Shown here: piece after piece, positions 35,740 through 44,436 of the stretch
Position numbering within the stretch: position 1 is the first letter of the stretch
Layout of the letters: each line of letters opens with the position of its first letter
Assembly: GCF_014333615.1 (NCBI RefSeq)
Contig: NZ_JACSCY010000006.1
Location: 1 to 64,000 of the forward strand
Reading direction: 5' to 3'
Length of the DNA: 64,000 nucleotides
Origin: Hymenobacter citatus
Lineage (GTDB): Bacteria > Bacteroidota > Bacteroidia > Cytophagales > Hymenobacteraceae
Program-made: the position numbers and the translations under genes
Notes under the pieces: model-generated
What the model was told of the DNA's origin: nothing
Database searches by the model: none
Seen by the model: the letters and a program-made list of their open reading frames with translations, nothing else

Positions 35740-38700
35740 TTAGAAGCCCAGCTGGATGCCGGCCGTGTAGGAGCGCACCACGGGGTAGGTACCATCGTCG
35801 ATGCCACGGGCCAGGCTGCCGCCACCCGGCGTTTCGGGGTCGTAGCCACTGTACTTGGTGATGGTGAAGACGTTCTGGCCCGTTAGGTACACGCGCACGC
35901 TACCGATGCCTTTCACCTTGTTCAATGCCGTTTGGGGCACGTTGTAGCCAATTTGCAAGTTTTTCAGGCGTAGGTAGGAGCCGTTTTCCAACCAGCGCGT
36001 GGAGTTGATGCGTGAGTTGTTGGCAGCCGAGTAGGCACCAGCACCGCCGCCGCCCGATTTCACTGCACGCGGGGTATTGGTGGGGTTTTCGGGCGTCCAG
36101 GGGTTGTAGTCTGTGCGATAGTTGCTGTTGTCGTCGCCGCGGTCTACCCACCATTTTCCTACGTTGAGCACATCGTTGCCCTGCACACCCTGAAACAGCG
36201 CGGCAATATCAAAATTCGCGTAGCCCGCAGTGAGGTTTACGCCGTACTGAATTTTTGGAAATACCCGCCCTACGTGCACACGATCGAGGTCGTTGATGAT
36301 GCCGTCGTTGTTGATGTCGCGGTAGCGAGCATCGCCGGGTGAGGCTTCTGGCTGGGCGCTGGCCGCCACTTCGTCAGCCGTCTGAAACACACCGTCGTAC
36401 TGATACAGGTAGAAGGAGCCTATTTCGTAGCCCACCTCGGTGCGGGCCGCCCCGTTCGGGCCGGCCTGATAAATCTGCCCATTACCACCTAGCTGCTCCA
36501 CCCGGTTGCGAATGGTCGTCAGGTTGGCCGATGCGCCATACGTGAATGCACTGCGCGTATCGGAATAGCCTACGTTAAGTTCAAAACCGCTGTTCTCCAG
36601 ACGACCAATACGCTGGTAGGGGTCGGTGCCGGCATTGCCCAGGAAAATTGGGGGCACCGGGTTTACCAACGCCTGCCGCGTTTGGGCAACGTAGTAGTCA
36701 GCCGAGAGTGTCAGTCGATCCTCCAGCAAGCCCATATCCAAACCTACGTTGGTGGTGCGGCGCTCTTCCCAGCCAATGCGCAAGCTGGGCAGCTGGGTCT
36801 GAATCTTTCCGTTTACGATGGTTTGGGTAGGCCCGAATGGGTAGTTTACGTTGGTGTTGATAGCCGCCGTAGTGAGGTAGGAAGCACCGTAAGGGCCATT
36901 CAACTGGTCGTTGCCGAGGGAGCCGTAGCTGGCGCGCAGCTTCAGATTGCTGATGCTACTGCCGATGTTTTCGAAGAAATGCTCCTTGGAAATACGCCAG
37001 CCCGCCGAAGCGGCGTAGAAGTTACCGTATCTGTTGGCCGGGTCGAAGCGGGAAGAACCGTCGCGGCGGTAGGCACCCGTCAGCAGGTAGCGCTGGTCGT
37101 AATCATAGGTAACCTGCCCAAAGTAAGAGCGCTTGGTGAAGGTGTATTGATTGCCCTCCACTGCCGGATTCTGCGTACCCGCTTCCAATGCCCAGTAATA
37201 GGTAGGCCCTGTACCGTAGCCATAGTTGATACCACGCGTCAGGCTGTAGTCGGTGCGCTGCTCGGAATAGCCAGCCACGGCCGTTACGTTGTGCAGGCCA
37301 AAGCTCTTGTCAAACGTCAGCGTATTTTCTGCCAAGCCGAAGAAGCGGCTACCCTGGTTTTCGGCAAAGCTAGATGGGTTCAGCGGGTCGTTTTGCCGCC
37401 ACTGCCCATACTGCCGCTTGGCCTGGTCATGAAACGCGTAGTAGTCAGTAGCCAGGTTGAGGCGGTAGCGCAGGAAATTGGTAAACGAAAACTCCCCGAA
37501 AACACTACCCTGCAAGTGATTTTGGGTATTGGTATCGTTCAGCAGGTTTTGCAGCGCAATAGGGTTGGTGCCAAAGGTGCTGGCATTGGTATTGCCGAAG
37601 CCATAGCCTCCGGGGTTGTCCTCATTATATACGGGAATCACGGGCAGCATCCGCAGCACGTCGTTGAACGGCACGCCATTCAGGCGGGTTTGGTTGGCCC
37701 GCGTGAGTAGCAGGCTCTCCCCTACCTTCAGCTTACCTTTGGTAAAGCCCGAATTAACGCGCAGGCTGTACCGCTCGAACTTTGGCCCTTCAATGATGCC
37801 TTTCTGGTTGAAATACCCAGCTGAAATCAGGAAGTTGGAGTTAGGACCGCCACCCGAAAAACCCAGGTCGTAGTTCTGCACGGAACCGTGCTGCAGCAAC
37901 TCCTTTTGCCAATCCGTATTCACGCCGTTGTCGGTAGCAGCGAAAGGCTGCCGCGCTAGGCCGGCGTTGTCGTAAGACTGATTGTTGATTTCGCGCCACC
38001 GGTCGGCTCCTACTAGGTCGTAGGTTCGGCCAATCACCTGCGGACCACCCGAGGCACTCAGGTTCACCTTCGTCTCGCCCGAGCGCCCGCGCCGGGTAGT
38101 GATGATGATAACGCCATTTGCGCCACTGGCCCCATAGGCCGCCAGCGAGGCCGCATCCTTCAGCACCTGTACAGTTTCTACATCCTGTGGGTTGAAGTCG
38201 CGAATGTCGAACGTCCACAAGCCATCTACCACATACAATGGGCTGCTGCCGTTGTTGATGGAGCCAATACCCCGAATATTCACCGTGGGGCTCTGGCCGG
38301 GTACGCCCGAGTTCGTTACCTGCACACCCGGCAAGCGTCCCTGAATGGCTTCCGTTACGGTGGCTACCGGTGCGCGGCGTACTTCTGTGCCCGTAGTAGT
38401 GGCCACGGAGCCCGTTACATCCTCGCGCTTCTGCGTGAGGTAGCCGACTACCACCACGTCGTTCAGTGTCTGGGCATCAGGCTTCAGCGAAACGTCGATA
38501 CTCGTACGACCACTCACGGCCACCTCCTGGCTGGTGTAGCCTACGAAGGAGAAAACCACGGTGGCGTTGTCGGGTACCGTTAGGGTATAGCGGCCATCGG
38601 TATCCGTCTGGGCGCCGTTGGAGGTACCTTTTACAACTACGTTCACACCGGGCAGGCCCGTGCCCGTTTCATCTACTACCCGGCCCGAAATGGTTATATC

Positions 38701-38826
38701 GGCTACCATAACGTGGCGCAGTGGTATGCGCGGAGCGGGCGGCGCTGCGGCCGCCAACGTCATTGGCAAGCAGCAGAGTAGCGAGGGTAGCGCTATCTGA
38801 TGCAGGTAACGTACGTTTTTTTTCAT
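35740..38826 (-). CDS. SusC/RagA-family TonB-linked outer-membrane protein
   Basis: 1028 residues. Signal peptide, N-terminal carboxypeptidase-like domain (about 48-125; ISGRVVDETGTGLPGVNVVV), plug (DVVVVGYLTQKREDVTGSV, IRGIGSINNGSSPLYVVDG) and a large beta-barrel ending YTAGIQLGF with a terminal aromatic. Imports oligosaccharides with SusD. The first gene of an operon with susD and a GH43 lipoprotein. Two copies of GCAAACGTTTGC lie 41 and 78 bp upstream of the ATG. Confidence 0.95.
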   Translation of the reverse strand: MKKNVRYLHQIALPSLLCCLPMTLAAAAPPAPRIPLRHVMVADITISGRVVDETGTGLPGVNVVVKGTSNGAQTDTDGRYTLTVPDNATVVFSFVGYTSQEVAVSGRTSIDVSLKPDAQTLNDVVVVGYLTQKREDVTGSVATTTGTEVRRAPVATVTEAIQGRLPGVQVTNSGVPGQSPTVNIRGIGSINNGSSPLYVVDGLWTFDIRDFNPQDVETVQVLKDAASLAAYGASGANGVIIITTRRGRSGETKVNLSASGGPQVIGRTYDLVGADRWREINNQSYDNAGLARQPFAATDNGVNTDWQKELLQHGSVQNYDLGFSGGGPNSNFLISAGYFNQKGIIEGPKFERYSLRVNSGFTKGKLKVGESLLLTRANQTRLNGVPFNDVLRMLPVIPVYNEDNPGGYGFGNTNASTFGTNPIALQNLLNDTNTQNHLQGSVFGEFSFTNFLRYRLNLATDYYAFHDQAKRQYGQWRQNDPLNPSSFAENQGSRFFGLAENTLTFDKSFGLHNVTAVAGYSEQRTDYSLTRGINYGYGTGPTYYWALEAGTQNPAVEGNQYTFTKRSYFGQVTYDYDQRYLLTGAYRRDGSSRFDPANRYGNFYAASAGWRISKEHFFENIGSSISNLKLRASYGSLGNDQLNGPYGASYLTTAAINTNVNYPFGPTQTIVNGKIQTQLPSLRIGWEERRTTNVGLDMGLLEDRLTLSADYYVAQTRQALVNPVPPIFLGNAGTDPYQRIGRLENSGFELNVGYSDTRSAFTYGASANLTTIRNRVEQLGGNGQIYQAGPNGAARTEVGYEIGSFYLYQYDGVFQTADEVAASAQPEASPGDARYRDINNDGIINDLDRVHVGRVFPKIQYGVNLTAGYANFDIAALFQGVQGNDVLNVGKWWVDRGDDNSNYRTDYNPWTPENPTNTPRAVKSGGGGAGAYSAANNSRINSTRWLENGSYLRLKNLQIGYNVPQTALNKVKGIGSVRVYLTGQNVFTITKYSGYDPETPGGGSLARGIDDGTYPVVRSYTAGIQLGF

Positions 38827-38866
38827 GATGAATAAGAAAAGGGAAGTGGGAATGGGAAAACTTCTT

Positions 38867-38878
38867 GCAAACGTTTGC
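38867..38878. promoter_or_regulatory. LacI-type operator, site 1 (susC-proximal)
   Basis: Perfect 12-bp palindrome GCAAACGTTTGC, 41 bp upstream of the susC ATG. The central CG is typical of LacI-family operators. The partner gene is likely the LacI-family regulator at 49405. Confidence 0.88.
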
Positions 38879-38903
38879 TTGTAAAGCAGTCAATAAAATA
38901 TTC

Positions 38904-38915
38904 GCAAACGTTTGC
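38904..38915. promoter_or_regulatory. LacI-type operator, site 2 (susC-distal)
   Basis: Second perfect GCAAACGTTTGC, 37 bp (about three and a half helical turns) from site 1. Confidence 0.88.
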
Positions 38916-39188
38916 ACATACGCTGAAAAAAAAGGCCCTATAGCACAAAACAGCGTCTTAGCAACGGGAATTTACCAAGACACAGCATAACCGGAAGAGC
39001 TTCTAAACTCCGGTTTGTGCGAAAGAGCAGACGCAATTTTAGAGGTTTACTACGCTAAAGTCAACATTTTACGCTGAATAATCATAATTCGAATAATCTT
39101 TCCTGTTTCAAACAAAGCAGTAGTTGGTTCGTAAATCATTATTGACAAAAGACTTATCCACTCACAAAAACTATTTGCCATCAATCAG

Positions 39189-39200
39189 ACAAACGTTTGC
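39189..39200. promoter_or_regulatory. LacI-type operator, site 3 (galK)
   Basis: ACAAACGTTTGC, one mismatch from the consensus palindrome. Its last base is 53 bp upstream of the galK ATG. It could place regulator on the galK promoter and, with sites 1 and 2, allow looping. Confidence 0.82.
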
Positions 39201-39253
39201 GCAAATTTTGTTCTTTTGCACTAGTTCTTCTGTTCTCCTTACCTATCTATCAT

Positions 39254-40429
39254 ATGCTTTCAGCCACTGTTGCGGCCGCTTTCCGGCAACACTTCTCTGC
39301 TACCCCACTGCTAGTTCGGGCCCCAGGCCGAGTCAATCTGATTGGGGAACATACCGACTACAACAACGGCTTTGTGCTGCCAGCCGCCATTGACAAAGAA
39401 ATTTGCTTTGCCGTGGCGCTGAATGACCAACTGGAGGCGCGCTTGTATTCCGTGGATCAGGATGAGCATTATGTAGTGGACCTGAAAGAGGTACAGCCGG
39501 GCAAAACGCAGTGGGCCAACTATCTGAAAGGCGTGGTGGCCGGGTTTCAACAACGGGGCGTTACGGTGCCGGGCTTCGATTGTGCTTTTGGCGGCAACGT
39601 GCCTATCGGAGCCGGCTTGTCGTCGTCGGCGGCGGTAGAGTGCGGGCTGGCGTTTGCGCTGAACGAGTTGCTGGGCGCGGGCTTCAGCCGCATGGAGCTA
39701 GCCCTGATCGGGCAGCAAGCCGAGCACCAGTTTGCCGGTGTGCGCTCCGGCCTGATGGATCAGTTTGCCAGCCTGTTTGGCAAGGCCGACCACGTGGTGC
39801 GCCTCGACTGCCGCTCGCTGGACTATGAGTATTTTCCCTTCGATACGGCCACTTGCCACATCGTGCTCTGCAACTCCGGCGTGAAACACTCCCTGGCCAG
39901 CTCGGAGTACAACACCCGCCGCCAGGAATGTGAGAAAGGCGTGCAAATCTTGCAGCAGTACTACCCCAAGGTGGAAAGCCTGCGCGACGCTACCCTGGCC
40001 CAACTAGATGAGCACCGCGAGGAGCTGGGCGACGTGGTATACCGCCGCTGCTCCTATGTAGTGCGCGAAAACCAACGCGTAGAAATTGCCTGCCAGCACC
40101 TGACGCAGGGTGATTTGGCCGCCTTCGGGCAGCAGATGTATGCCTCGCATGCCGGCCTGCGCGACGACTACGAAGTGAGCTGCCCCGAACTGGATGTGCT
40201 GGTGGAAATTGCCCGCGAGACGCCCGGCATCCTGGGCTCGCGTATGATGGGCGGCGGCTTCGGCGGCTGCACCATCAACCTGGTGCCCACGGAGCTGGTG
40301 GACAGCTTCTGCGAGCGGGCCGCCGCCGAGTACCAGAGTCGCCTGGGCTTGCACCTGGAGACGTATAAAACCTCTATTGTGGCCGGCGTGGAGGCCTTAC
40401 CGGCTGTGACAGCTGGCTTGCAGAGTTAG
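39254..40429 (+). CDS. galK: Galactokinase
   Basis: 391 residues of the GHMP kinase family. Signature VRAPGRVNLIGEHTDYNNG near the N terminus (substrate loop), the ATP-binding GAGLSSSAAVECG, and GGGFGGCTINLV near the C terminus. It converts galactose and ATP to galactose-1-phosphate for the Leloir path. The frame opens upstream at a TTG (39197), but the ATG at 39254 starts the normal protein (MLSATVAAAFRQHF). It is followed by galT. A LacI-type operator is in front. Confidence 0.95.
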   Translation: MLSATVAAAFRQHFSATPLLVRAPGRVNLIGEHTDYNNGFVLPAAIDKEICFAVALNDQLEARLYSVDQDEHYVVDLKEVQPGKTQWANYLKGVVAGFQQRGVTVPGFDCAFGGNVPIGAGLSSSAAVECGLAFALNELLGAGFSRMELALIGQQAEHQFAGVRSGLMDQFASLFGKADHVVRLDCRSLDYEYFPFDTATCHIVLCNSGVKHSLASSEYNTRRQECEKGVQILQQYYPKVESLRDATLAQLDEHREELGDVVYRRCSYVVRENQRVEIACQHLTQGDLAAFGQQMYASHAGLRDDYEVSCPELDVLVEIARETPGILGSRMMGGGFGGCTINLVPTELVDSFCERAAAEYQSRLGLHLETYKTSIVAGVEALPAVTAGLQS

Positions 40430-40588
40430 CCGTTGGCTTCGTTTGGCAGATGAAGAAGGGGGTAGTTTCCTACCTTACTGCTTTCGTTTGCCTGCTTGTG
40501 CAATGAGCAGCTGCAAGCCGCCCCTACGTCGTTCTTACTTCGTTCCTACCTACCCGGTCCCCAGGACCCTTAGACCCCAAGACCCCAC

Positions 40589-41638
40589 ATGGCTGAGTTT
40601 AATTTCAACGACCATCCCCACCGCCGCTTCAATCCCTTGCTGGGGGAGTGGATGTTGGTTTCGCCCCAACGCTCGAAGCGGCCGTGGCAGGGCCAGCAGG
40701 AAGAGCCCGACCGGGCCGAGCGCCCCGCCTACGACCCTACCTGCTACCTCTGCCCCGGCAACGTGCGCGCCAACGGCGAGCATAACCCGCAGTACACCGG
40801 CACGTTTGTGTTCGACAACGATTTTGCCGCCCTGCAAGCCGACGTACCGCCCGGCGACCTGAACGTGGAGGGCTTGCTGCAAGCCAAGGCCGAATCGGGG
40901 GTAGGGCGCGTGATTTGCTTTTCGCCCCGCCACGACCTCACCCTACCCGAAATGAGCGTGGAAGCCATCCGCGGGGTGGTGGATGTGTGGGTGGAGCAGT
41001 TCCGCGAACTGGGCGCCCAACCCGACATCAACTACGTACAAATATTTGAGAATAAGGGCTTTATGATGGGCTGCTCCAACCCGCACCCACACGGCCAGAT
41101 CTGGGCGCAGCGCCACGTGCCCGGCGACCCGGCTAAGGAAACCATCCAGCAAGAAGCCTACTTTCAAAAGCACGGCAAGACCCTGCTGGCCGACTACCTG
41201 GCCCTGGAACTGCGCACCAAGGAGCGGGTAGTGGTGGAAAATGAGCACTTTGTGGTGCTGGTGCCCTTCTGGGCGGCCTGGCCCTACGAAACGCTGGTGC
41301 TACCGCGCCGCGTGGTGCAGGACATCACGCAGCTAACCGATGAGGAGCGCACGGCTTTTGCCGACATCATCCGCCGCCTCACCATCCGCTACGACAACCT
41401 GTTCCAGACCTCTTTCCCCTACTCCGCCGGTCTGCACCAGCGCCCCACCGACGGCCAGGAGCACGAAAGCTGGCACCTGCACATGCACTTCTACCCCCCG
41501 CTGCTGCGCTCGGCCACCGTACGCAAGTTTATGGTAGGCTACGAGCTGCTAGCCGAAGCCCAGCGCGACATCACCGCCGAGTACGCCGCCCAGCGCCTCC
41601 GCGAGCAGCCGGAAGTCCACTACAAGGCTAGCTTGTAA
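40589..41638 (+). CDS. galT: Galactose-1-phosphate uridylyltransferase
   Basis: 349 residues. The Zn-type CYLCPGN motif near 52, and the active-site [12 protein letters not shown] with the catalytic His in HPHG. A second HIT-like part has [11 protein letters not shown]. Transfers UMP from UDP-glucose to galactose-1-phosphate, next to GalK in the Leloir path. Follows galK by 159 bp, with a CCCAAGACCCC leader before the ATG. Galactose epimerase and mutarotase genes are not in the window. Confidence 0.95.
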   Translation: MAEFNFNDHPHRRFNPLLGEWMLVSPQRSKRPWQGQQEEPDRAERPAYDPTCYLCPGNVRANGEHNPQYTGTFVFDNDFAALQADVPPGDLNVEGLLQAKAESGVGRVICFSPRHDLTLPEMSVEAIRGVVDVWVEQFRELGAQPDINYVQIFENKGFMMGCSNPHPHGQIWAQRHVPGDPAKETIQQEAYFQKHGKTLLADYLALELRTKERVVVENEHFVVLVPFWAAWPYETLVLPRRVVQDITQLTDEERTAFADIIRRLTIRYDNLFQTSFPYSAGLHQRPTDGQEHESWHLHMHFYPPLLRSATVRKFMVGYELLAEAQRDITAEYAAQRLREQPEVHYKASL

Positions 41639-41650
41639 GATAAAAGAACC

Positions 41651-41740
41651 TGTCATCCTGAGCTTGCGAAGGACCTTTTCGCGGTAGAACGAGTCGTTGT
41701 TGTGACAACCGTTCTATCGTGGGAAGGTCCTTTGTGCTGC
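41651..41740. repeat. Decayed palindromic element, family A
   Basis: The left arm TGTCATCCTGAGCTTGCG and the reference loop GAACGAGTCGTTGTTGTG are present, but the right arm stops after AAGGTCCTTTG and is replaced by unrelated sequence that leads to a LacI-type half-operator. Confidence 0.85.
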
Positions 41741-41748
41741 TTGGGTTG

Positions 41749-41760
41749 GCAAACGTTTAG
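41749..41760. promoter_or_regulatory. Imperfect LacI-type operator downstream of galT
   Basis: GCAAACGTTTAG matches ten of twelve positions of GCAAACGTTTGC. It lies 111 bp after the galT stop and 109 bp before the Crp/Fnr gene. It may be a weak site, or the remnant left by loss of the element's right arm. Confidence 0.5.
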
Positions 41761-41820
41761 GGGTAGCCCTGCTTAAATTGCTAAGCCGCAACTCACCGTC
41801 ACCAACGCTTGAAATCTTTT

Positions 41821-41834
41821 TTGCCAAATGACAA
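41821..41834. promoter_or_regulatory. Palindromic operator before Crp/Fnr gene
   Basis: TTGCCA-AA-TGACAA, one mismatch from TTGCCA-AA-TGGCAA, 34 bp before the ATG of the Crp/Fnr-family gene. Same motif lies before the following dehydrogenase gene (42447). Suggests autoregulation; the binder is inferred. Confidence 0.72.
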
Positions 41835-41868
41835 GTAGTGCCTGCACCGCGTCCGCGTACTTTGCCTC

Positions 41869-42438
41869 ATGGATGAATTCTTCGCCTACCTCCTGCAATT
41901 TGGGTCGCTCAATCCACAGCAATTAGCCCTGATTGCTAGCAAGACCACGCCTTTGGTGCTCTCCAAGGATGCGTATTTTCTGGAAGCAGGGCACGTGTCC
42001 CGGCGGGTAGGGTTTCTGCTGGAAGGGGTGTTGCGAATTTGCTACTACAGCAAGCAAGGCGATGAAATCACCCGCAATTTCATCGATGAAATGCACCTGA
42101 CCACCGACTTGCGCGGGCTGGAATATGGCTTGGCTTCGCCTGAGTACGTGCAGGCCGTAACCGATTGCCGGCTCCTCGTGTTCGCGAAGCACGACTGGGA
42201 TGAATTGGCCCATACGATTGTGGGCTGGAGCGAGATGGTGCACAAGATGACCTCCAAGCATCTGCGCGAGAAGCTGGCCCGCATTAGCCCCATGGTGAGC
42301 CAAGATGCAACCACCCGCTACCAGGAATTTCTGGATAATTACCCCCAACTGGCCAATCGCATTCCCTTGTCGTATCTGGCTTCGTTTCTAGGCATCACGC
42401 CGTCGTCGCTGAGCCGGATACGCAAGAATATCCGCTGA
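41869..42438 (+). CDS. Crp/Fnr-family transcription regulator
   Basis: 189 residues. Cyclic-nucleotide-binding-type barrel (about 20-115; AGHVSRRVGFLLEGVLRICYY, EITRNFIDEMHL), a long helix (about 118-150), and a C-terminal helix-turn-helix (PLSYLASFLGITPSSLSRIRKNI). The usual phosphate-binding residues for cAMP are not obvious, so the ligand is unknown. It is followed by a dehydrogenase with a matching operator, and the pair may form a small stress- or redox-type circuit. Confidence 0.88.
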   Translation: MDEFFAYLLQFGSLNPQQLALIASKTTPLVLSKDAYFLEAGHVSRRVGFLLEGVLRICYYSKQGDEITRNFIDEMHLTTDLRGLEYGLASPEYVQAVTDCRLLVFAKHDWDELAHTIVGWSEMVHKMTSKHLREKLARISPMVSQDATTRYQEFLDNYPQLANRIPLSYLASFLGITPSSLSRIRKNIR

Positions 42439-42446
42439 TGCGCTTT

Positions 42447-42460
42447 TTGCCAAATGGCAA
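42447..42460. promoter_or_regulatory. Perfect palindromic operator before SDR gene
   Basis: TTGCCA-AA-TGGCAA, a perfect inverted repeat, begins 9 bp after the Crp/Fnr stop and lies about 55 bp before the dehydrogenase ATG. Very similar to the site at 41821. Confidence 0.75.
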
Positions 42461-42514
42461 GTGCAAGCCTTTGGAAGAGTAGAACCTTTGCGGCGTCAAT
42501 CAACCGCAATGTTC

Positions 42515-43252
42515 ATGAAAACTGTTCTTATAACCGGCGCCAATAAAGGCATCGGCTTCGAAACTGCCCGCCAGCTCGCCCAGCAAGGCTACCACGTGTA
42601 TCTAGGCAGCCGCGACTTGGCCAATGGGCAGCGGGCCGTGGCGCAACTACAGGCCGAAGGGCTGTTGGAGGTGGAAGCCATCCAGCTGGATGTCACCCAG
42701 GCCGATTCGGTGCAAGCCGCCCGCGCCGAAATCGGCCGCAAAACAGAGGTGCTCGATGCGCTGGTCAACAACGCTGCCATTACCGGCGGCATGCCGCAAA
42801 CGGCCCTTGGGGCCGAGGTAGCGGCGTTTCAGGAGGTATTTGCCACCAACGTGTTTGGCGTGGTGCAAGTCACGCAAGCCTTTATCGACCTGTTGCGTCG
42901 GGCGCCCCAGCCCCGCATCGTCAACGTGGGCTCCAGCGGCGCATCGCTGACGTTGCACAGCGACCCTACCTGGAAATACTACCACCACAAGGGGGCGGTC
43001 TACCCAGCTTCTAAGGCTGCGCTGCATATGTACACCATCGTACTGGCCTACGAGCTGCGCGACACACCCTTTAAAGTGAATGCAGTGGATCCGGGCTTTA
43101 CGGCCACCGACCTGAATAACCACCGCGGCACGGGTACTGTGGAGGATGCGGCCGCCCGCCTGGTAAAGTATGTGCTAGTAGGTGAAGAAGGCCCTTCGGG
43201 TAAATTTATCAGCGAGGAAAACACTCCCGTAACGGGCGAAATTCCGTGGTAG
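42515..43252 (+). CDS. Short-chain dehydrogenase/reductase
   Basis: About 246 residues. Cofactor motif TGANKGIG, NNAAITGG, active-site Ser in GSSGAS and Tyr/Lys in YPASKAALHMY. The C terminus (GKFISEENTPVTGEIPW) resembles small carbonyl-reductase-like SDRs of bacteria. Start at ATG 42515 (or 42509); the frame opens earlier at 42461. Probable target of the Crp/Fnr protein next to it. Substrate unknown. Confidence 0.83.
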   Translation: MKTVLITGANKGIGFETARQLAQQGYHVYLGSRDLANGQRAVAQLQAEGLLEVEAIQLDVTQADSVQAARAEIGRKTEVLDALVNNAAITGGMPQTALGAEVAAFQEVFATNVFGVVQVTQAFIDLLRRAPQPRIVNVGSSGASLTLHSDPTWKYYHHKGAVYPASKAALHMYTIVLAYELRDTPFKVNAVDPGFTATDLNNHRGTGTVEDAAARLVKYVLVGEEGPSGKFISEENTPVTGEIPW

Positions 43253-43334
43253 GCAGCACACTATATCAGCCTACCCCAGAGTCTGGGCATACCCAGGCTT
43301 TCATCCCAGCGTTGTCGAAACACCCAGCAACACC

Positions 43335-44282
43335 ATGCAACTAGTACAATTTTCTGAACACGGCGACGCAGGCGTGTTACAGGTAGTAGACTCGCCGAAA
43401 CCGCGGCCAGCAGCGGGCCAAGTGTTGATTAAGGTAGCCGCTGCCGGGGTCAACTACGCAGATATCTGGCAACGAAAAGGCAGCAACCCTACCCCTCTCT
43501 CCTTACCTTATGTACCTGGCTATGAAGTAGCGGGCACTATTGAGGCTGTGGGCGACGGGGTGACGACTTGCCAGGTAGGTCAGCGGGTAATGGCGATGCT
43601 GGCCAGTGGCGGTTATGCGGCCTATGTGGTGACGCTGGCAGCACAAGTAATTGCCTTACCGGCAGAACTAGAATATGCCCAGGCCACTGCCCTACTGGCG
43701 CAAGGCCCAACGGCTGTAGGCCTGCTCAACACGGGGCACTATGCATCGGTGCTGGTGCTGGCGGCGGCTGGCGGCGTAGGTTCTTTGCTGGTGCAGGTGG
43801 CCAAAAATCGGGGCATCCGGGTGGTGGCTGCGGTGGGCAGTGACGCGAAAAAAGCGGCTGCGCAAGCCAGCGGGGCCGACGCAGTAGTGAACTACACCCA
43901 GGCCGATTGGGTGCAGCAGGTGCGTGCCCACACGGCTGGCCAGGGCGTGGCTGCTTCTTTCGATGCCGTGGGCGGCCGTGTGGGCACGCAGGCTTTGCAA
44001 GCACTTGCAATTGGAGGCACGGCAGTGGTGTACGGCGCAGCGAGTGGCGAGCCTACCCATTTGGACGCCCAGCAGCTTATTGGGCCGCAACAGATGGTAC
44101 GGGGGTACACAGTTTTTGCCGAACTCGCAAAACTCGGCGAATACACGGCAGAATTGCTAGGCTACCTTCGGGCCGGCAACTTGCAGCTCCCCGTACAGTC
44201 CTACCCCATTGCGGAGGTCCAAACGGCGCATCGCGACCTAGAAGCGCGGCAGACACAAGGGAAGGTAGTGCTGCTTTTTTGA
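43335..44282 (+). CDS. Quinone oxidoreductase-like alcohol dehydrogenase
   Basis: 315-residue member of the medium-chain dehydrogenase/reductase superfamily, zeta-crystallin/QOR type: no catalytic-zinc Cys set, GVNYADIWQRKG and VPGYEVAGTIEAVG in the N-terminal GroES-like domain, AAAGGVGSLLVQVAKNRG nucleotide-binding motif. Reduces quinones or enones with NADPH. It follows the SDR by 82 bp and may be co-transcribed. A terminator follows. Confidence 0.88.
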   Translation: MQLVQFSEHGDAGVLQVVDSPKPRPAAGQVLIKVAAAGVNYADIWQRKGSNPTPLSLPYVPGYEVAGTIEAVGDGVTTCQVGQRVMAMLASGGYAAYVVTLAAQVIALPAELEYAQATALLAQGPTAVGLLNTGHYASVLVLAAAGGVGSLLVQVAKNRGIRVVAAVGSDAKKAAAQASGADAVVNYTQADWVQQVRAHTAGQGVAASFDAVGGRVGTQALQALAIGGTAVVYGAASGEPTHLDAQQLIGPQQMVRGYTVFAELAKLGEYTAELLGYLRAGNLQLPVQSYPIAEVQTAHRDLEARQTQGKVVLLF

Positions 44283-44358
44283 GATACTACGGCAACAAAA
44301 CCTGAGCAAAAAGCCATAAAAAATAGGGGCTTCTCTCGAAATACCACGAGCCCAAAAG

Positions 44359-44390
44359 CAAACGAGCGGGCCAAAGAGTCCGCTCGTTTG
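44359..44390. terminator. Intrinsic-type terminator hairpin
   Basis: CAAACGAGCGG pairs with CCGCTCGTTTG over a 10-base loop, with an A-rich left side and TCTTT on the right. Between the convergent oxidoreductase and GH43 genes. Confidence 0.85.
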
Positions 44391-44436
44391 TCTTTAATGA
44401 TTCGCAACAAGTATGGGAAGCACTCCACGCAGTCAC

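Larger units (their letters stand above)
38827..39253. other. Divergent regulatory region between susC and galK
   Basis: A 427-bp gap that is AT-rich compared with the genes and encodes nothing I can support. It holds two LacI-type operators on the susC side and one on the galK side, plus AT-rich segments suited to divergent promoters. The unit start GCAAA continues after the galK operator. I do not find a clear TAnnTTTG box for susC. Confidence 0.7.

Noticed and set aside
36682-37710. Plus-strand open frame inside susC
   Set aside because: Lies entirely opposite a well-supported SusC protein; Val/Gln-rich shadow.
39197-39253. Upstream TTG start for galK
   Set aside because: It would place the LacI-type operator and leader inside the coding sequence and add a hydrophobic extension not seen in galactokinases.
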